In this document: one piece after another, positions 4,216 through 6,512 of the stretch | Position numbering within the stretch: the stretch's first letter is position 1 | Layout of the letters: each line of letters begins with the position of its first letter | NCBI GenBank assembly: GCA_007122045.1 | Contig: SKJM01000610.1 | Location: 1-6,512, forward strand | Length of the DNA stretch: 6,512 bases | DNA from: Planctomycetales bacterium | Lineage (GTDB): Bacteria; Planctomycetota; Planctomycetia; Pirellulales; Thermoguttaceae | Reading direction: 5' to 3' | Program-made: the position numbers and the translations under genes | Notes under the pieces: generated by a model | Told to the model about the DNA's origin: nothing | Database searches by the model: none | Seen by the model: the letters and a program-made list of their open reading frames with translations, nothing else

Positions 4216-5949
4216 ATGGGAAAGCATTTCCCTACCCTTTATCCTTATTTCAGCAGGCCACCCGTGTTAGCGCAACCCCTCTCCTCTGCAACGTCAACGG
4301 CTGAATCGTCTTCCGAATCCGGCAGCACGGCGGGGCCAAGCAGCCTCGCCCGATGGTCCCGAGCCTGCGCGATCCGTGCGGCCTTAACGGCCGCTTGCCT
4401 GCTGCAGGGCGCCGCGCTGGCCCAGCAGGCCCCCGTCATCGCCCCGCCCGACGGCTTCTTCGATCTCGTCGACGAGCAGCACCGCGAGGTCGCCCGCGAG
4501 TTCTACGGCAAGTACATCGAGGCCGATGGCCTGCCCATCGTCGCCCATCACGACGTCGCCGACGAGGCCCTGATCCGCAGCCGCGAGATCGTCGTCTCGA
4601 TGCTCGCCGGTCGCCCGGACGTGCTCCAGGCCATGGCCGAGAACCGGATGTACCTCATCATCCTCGGACGATACCAGAACTACACCGACATGCCGGAGAA
4701 CCGCCGGCTCGCCAATCCCGAGTTCCTCAACGAGCGCGTGCGCGGCACCGGCGGCCGGCCGACCAGCTTCGGCGAGGAGAACGTCCTGCGCCTCCCGCTG
4801 GACCGCTACGACGACGAAAGCATCGCCGTCCACGAGTTCGCCCACACCATCGACTCCACGCTTCACCGCATCCAGGACAATTGGCCCGCGATCAGGAACC
4901 AGGCCTACCAGGACGCCATGACCCAAGGCCTCTACCAGGGCGCCTATGCCCGCAGCAACGCCAGCGAATATTTCGCCGAGATCGTTCAGGCCTATTTCGA
5001 CTGCAACCGCGTCAACAACTGGAACCACAACCACGTCGCGACGCGCGAGCAGCTCCGCGCCTACGACCCGGTCGGCTACAAGCTGGTCCGGCAGGCCTTC
5101 AATCTCTCGGCCGATAATGACTGGCGCTACGGCGCCACCGTCGAGCTGCCCAACGTCACCGCCCCGCCCCAGCGCTGGCCCGACTGGGCGCACGCGATCG
5201 AGATCGACCCCTACTACACCAGGTTCACCTACGCCCGCGAAATGCCCGTCGTCGGCCGGGAGGCCGGCGATCAGGCCATGCTCGCCGTCAACCACACGAT
5301 CCGCCGCATGTTCGCCTACCGCCACGACATCCTGAAGGCCTTCATCGACGACGATGCGCGTGTGGTCGTGCTGGGCGAGAACGAAAACATCTACGACCTG
5401 CCCGAGTACGAGACTTGGCGCCGGATCGACGCCTTCGACGCCCTGGTCCGCAACCATGCGTACATCCCCGAAACGAGCACCTTCATCGTCGCCGAGGAGA
5501 ACGTCCTGGCGAACCCGCGCGACGCCCTCGTTGGCGATCAGCACGTCGTCGAGGTCTTCGCCCGCTCGATCTACACCGACCTCGGCCAGCGCGAGGAGCA
5601 GGAGCCGTACGGATCGGCCGGCGGGATCCAGCAGTATCAGATCGGCCTGACCCCCATCGACCGGCGCTTTGCCGCCCGCGTTCGGGACGCGTACGACCGG
5701 GCCATGGAGCGGAACCTGTGGCGCGGCACCGCCTCGCTCCACGGCCCGGAACACTACTGGACCTACGGCGTGCTGGCCTACTTCGATGCGACCGGCCAGC
5801 AGGCCACCCCCGCCGACGCCGGCGCCCGCAACCCGATCAACACCCGCGAGGCGCTGCGCGATTACGACCCGGCGTTGTATGAGCTGGTCCACGAGACCAT
5901 GAATTTCGAGAACCGCGTGGATTGGCGCTTCGAACCCGCGAACCACTGA
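4216..5949 (+). CDS. Exported M34/anthrax lethal factor-like metallopeptidase with tandem duplicated domain
   Basis: 577 residues from ATG 4216. An upstream in-frame TTG (4207) and an internal GTG (4264) are alternative starts; none has a clear Shine-Dalgarno. A Ser/Thr-rich stretch is followed by an Arg-flanked hydrophobic segment ending GAALAQQAP (about 54-72), which reads as a signal peptide, so translation may begin later than 4216. Domain 1 (about 90-305) has VHEFAHTID: His206, Glu207 and His210 of a zincin HExxH. About 41 residues later comes NASEYFAE, whose Glu251 or Glu255 is the likely third zinc ligand. This HExxH...E(Y/F)FAE pattern resembles the lethal factor C-terminal (ATLF, M34) fold. 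Domain 2 (about 335-572) is a diverged copy: EENVL, (A/D)YDPxxYxLV and DWR(Y/F) recur, but HEFAH reads EVFAR, so it cannot bind zinc the same way. Codons are strongly C/G-ending. An AbgT transporter gene follows after 7 bases. Confidence 0.8.
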   Translation: MGKHFPTLYPYFSRPPVLAQPLSSATSTAESSSESGSTAGPSSLARWSRACAIRAALTAACLLQGAALAQQAPVIAPPDGFFDLVDEQHREVAREFYGKYIEADGLPIVAHHDVADEALIRSREIVVSMLAGRPDVLQAMAENRMYLIILGRYQNYTDMPENRRLANPEFLNERVRGTGGRPTSFGEENVLRLPLDRYDDESIAVHEFAHTIDSTLHRIQDNWPAIRNQAYQDAMTQGLYQGAYARSNASEYFAEIVQAYFDCNRVNNWNHNHVATREQLRAYDPVGYKLVRQAFNLSADNDWRYGATVELPNVTAPPQRWPDWAHAIEIDPYYTRFTYAREMPVVGREAGDQAMLAVNHTIRRMFAYRHDILKAFIDDDARVVVLGENENIYDLPEYETWRRIDAFDALVRNHAYIPETSTFIVAEENVLANPRDALVGDQHVVEVFARSIYTDLGQREEQEPYGSAGGIQQYQIGLTPIDRRFAARVRDAYDRAMERNLWRGTASLHGPEHYWTYGVLAYFDATGQQATPADAGARNPINTREALRDYDPALYELVHETMNFENRVDWRFEPANH

Positions 5950-5956
5950 GCCAGGC

Positions 5957-6512
5957 ATGCAGCGCTTCCTCCAGTTGATTGAACGCGTCGGAAATCGCCT
6001 GCCGGATCCGACCACCCTTTTCGCGATCGGCACGCTGCTGGTCCTCTTGACCAGCCACGTCGCCGTGGTCTTCGACTGGCGGGTGATCGAACGCCGGCCG
6101 GTCGAAATCGAAAGCGAAATCGACGGCCGGCAGCAGGTCACGGTCCAGTGGGAGGAAACCGGCAAATCCCACTCGGCCCGGAGCCTGCTGACACGTGACG
6201 GCATTTTCTGGGCGCTGGCCAACGTCCGGGAGCATTTCCTGCAGTTTCCCCCGCTGGGCATCGTCCTCGTCGGGATGCTCGGCATCGGCGTTGCCGAACG
6301 CACCGGTTTCATCTCGGCCCTGCTCCGCCTCTCCATGCAGCGCCTGCCTCCCCACCTTCTCACCCCCGTCACCATTCTGCTCGGCATCCTCTCGACCATC
6401 GCCAGCGACGCCGGCTACATCGTCCTGCCACCGCTGGCCGCCATGGTCTACCTGTCCTTCGGCCGCTCGCCCCTGGCCGGCATCGCCGCGGCCTTCGCCG
6501 GCGTCTCCGCCG
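5957..6512 (+). CDS. abgT: AbgT-family transporter (3' end outside window)
   Basis: The ATG at 5957 opens a frame that runs to the window end, giving 185 residues of a family usually near 500-550. The N-terminus MQRFLQLIERVGNRLPDPTT is typical of AbgT proteins. A first membrane helix (about 20-39) is followed by a periplasmic-type polar insert (about 41-94). Next come FPPLGIVLVGMLGIGVAERTG (about 97-117), ILSTIASDAGYIVLPPLAA (about 144-162) and GRSPLAGIAAAFAGVSA, all AbgT hallmarks. E. coli AbgT takes up p-aminobenzoyl-glutamate, a folate breakdown product; other members export sulfonamides. Which applies here is not visible. The start lies 7 bases after the TGA of the metallopeptidase-like gene with only a weak AGG before it, so translation is probably coupled to that gene. 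Confidence 0.9.
   Translation, partial: MQRFLQLIERVGNRLPDPTTLFAIGTLLVLLTSHVAVVFDWRVIERRPVEIESEIDGRQQVTVQWEETGKSHSARSLLTRDGIFWALANVREHFLQFPPLGIVLVGMLGIGVAERTGFISALLRLSMQRLPPHLLTPVTILLGILSTIASDAGYIVLPPLAAMVYLSFGRSPLAGIAAAFAGVSA

Noticed and set aside
4384..6399. Minus-strand open frame of 671 codons antisense to the metallopeptidase-like and AbgT genes
   Set aside because: It is antisense to two genes with recognised motifs. Its Val/Gly/Asp-rich, repetitive composition is what GC-rich, C-ending codons produce on the opposite strand.

Overview
The window is GC-rich bacterial DNA. Its exported caspase-like protein, PDZ domain, Lgt-like enzyme, multi-hairpin intergenic repeat and generous spacers recall Planctomycetes or a related lineage. 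That placement is inferred from gene content and composition, not from a marker gene.

Layout: a 35-residue C-terminal tail of an upstream gene (1-108, +) ends at a strong stem-loop terminator (111-133). A short ORF of unknown family follows (245-583, +), possibly the remnant of a longer gene. It meets a leftward cluster of three genes head-on. In transcription order (right to left) these are an exported caspase-like protease with a C-terminal PDZ domain (3787-2699), a secreted protein of unknown family with six cysteines (2521-1391), and an Lgt-like integral membrane protein (1362-580). The 177-base gap between the first two carries a REP-like multi-hairpin element (2604-2664). It is bracketed by a 15-base perfect inverted repeat, one arm of which contains the stop codon of the caspase gene.

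A 419-base divergent intergenic region (3788-4206) holds weak promoter candidates for both directions, a dyad symmetry and a G/C-rich stem-loop. To its right, transcription runs rightward. First comes an exported zinc-metallopeptidase-like protein of the anthrax lethal factor/M34 type, built from two tandem homologous domains of which only the first keeps HExxH. After only 7 bases comes the start of an AbgT-family transporter, cut by the window end.

How the genes may work together: the leftward cluster is entirely envelope- or export-directed (protease plus scaffold domain, disulfide-type secreted partner, membrane transferase homologue). The rightward pair couples an extracytoplasmic peptidase-like protein to an uptake transporter. 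The best candidates for undescribed biology are the exported caspase-PDZ cluster and the duplicated metallopeptidase with a degenerate second copy. No CRISPR array, tRNA, rRNA or complete insertion sequence was seen.
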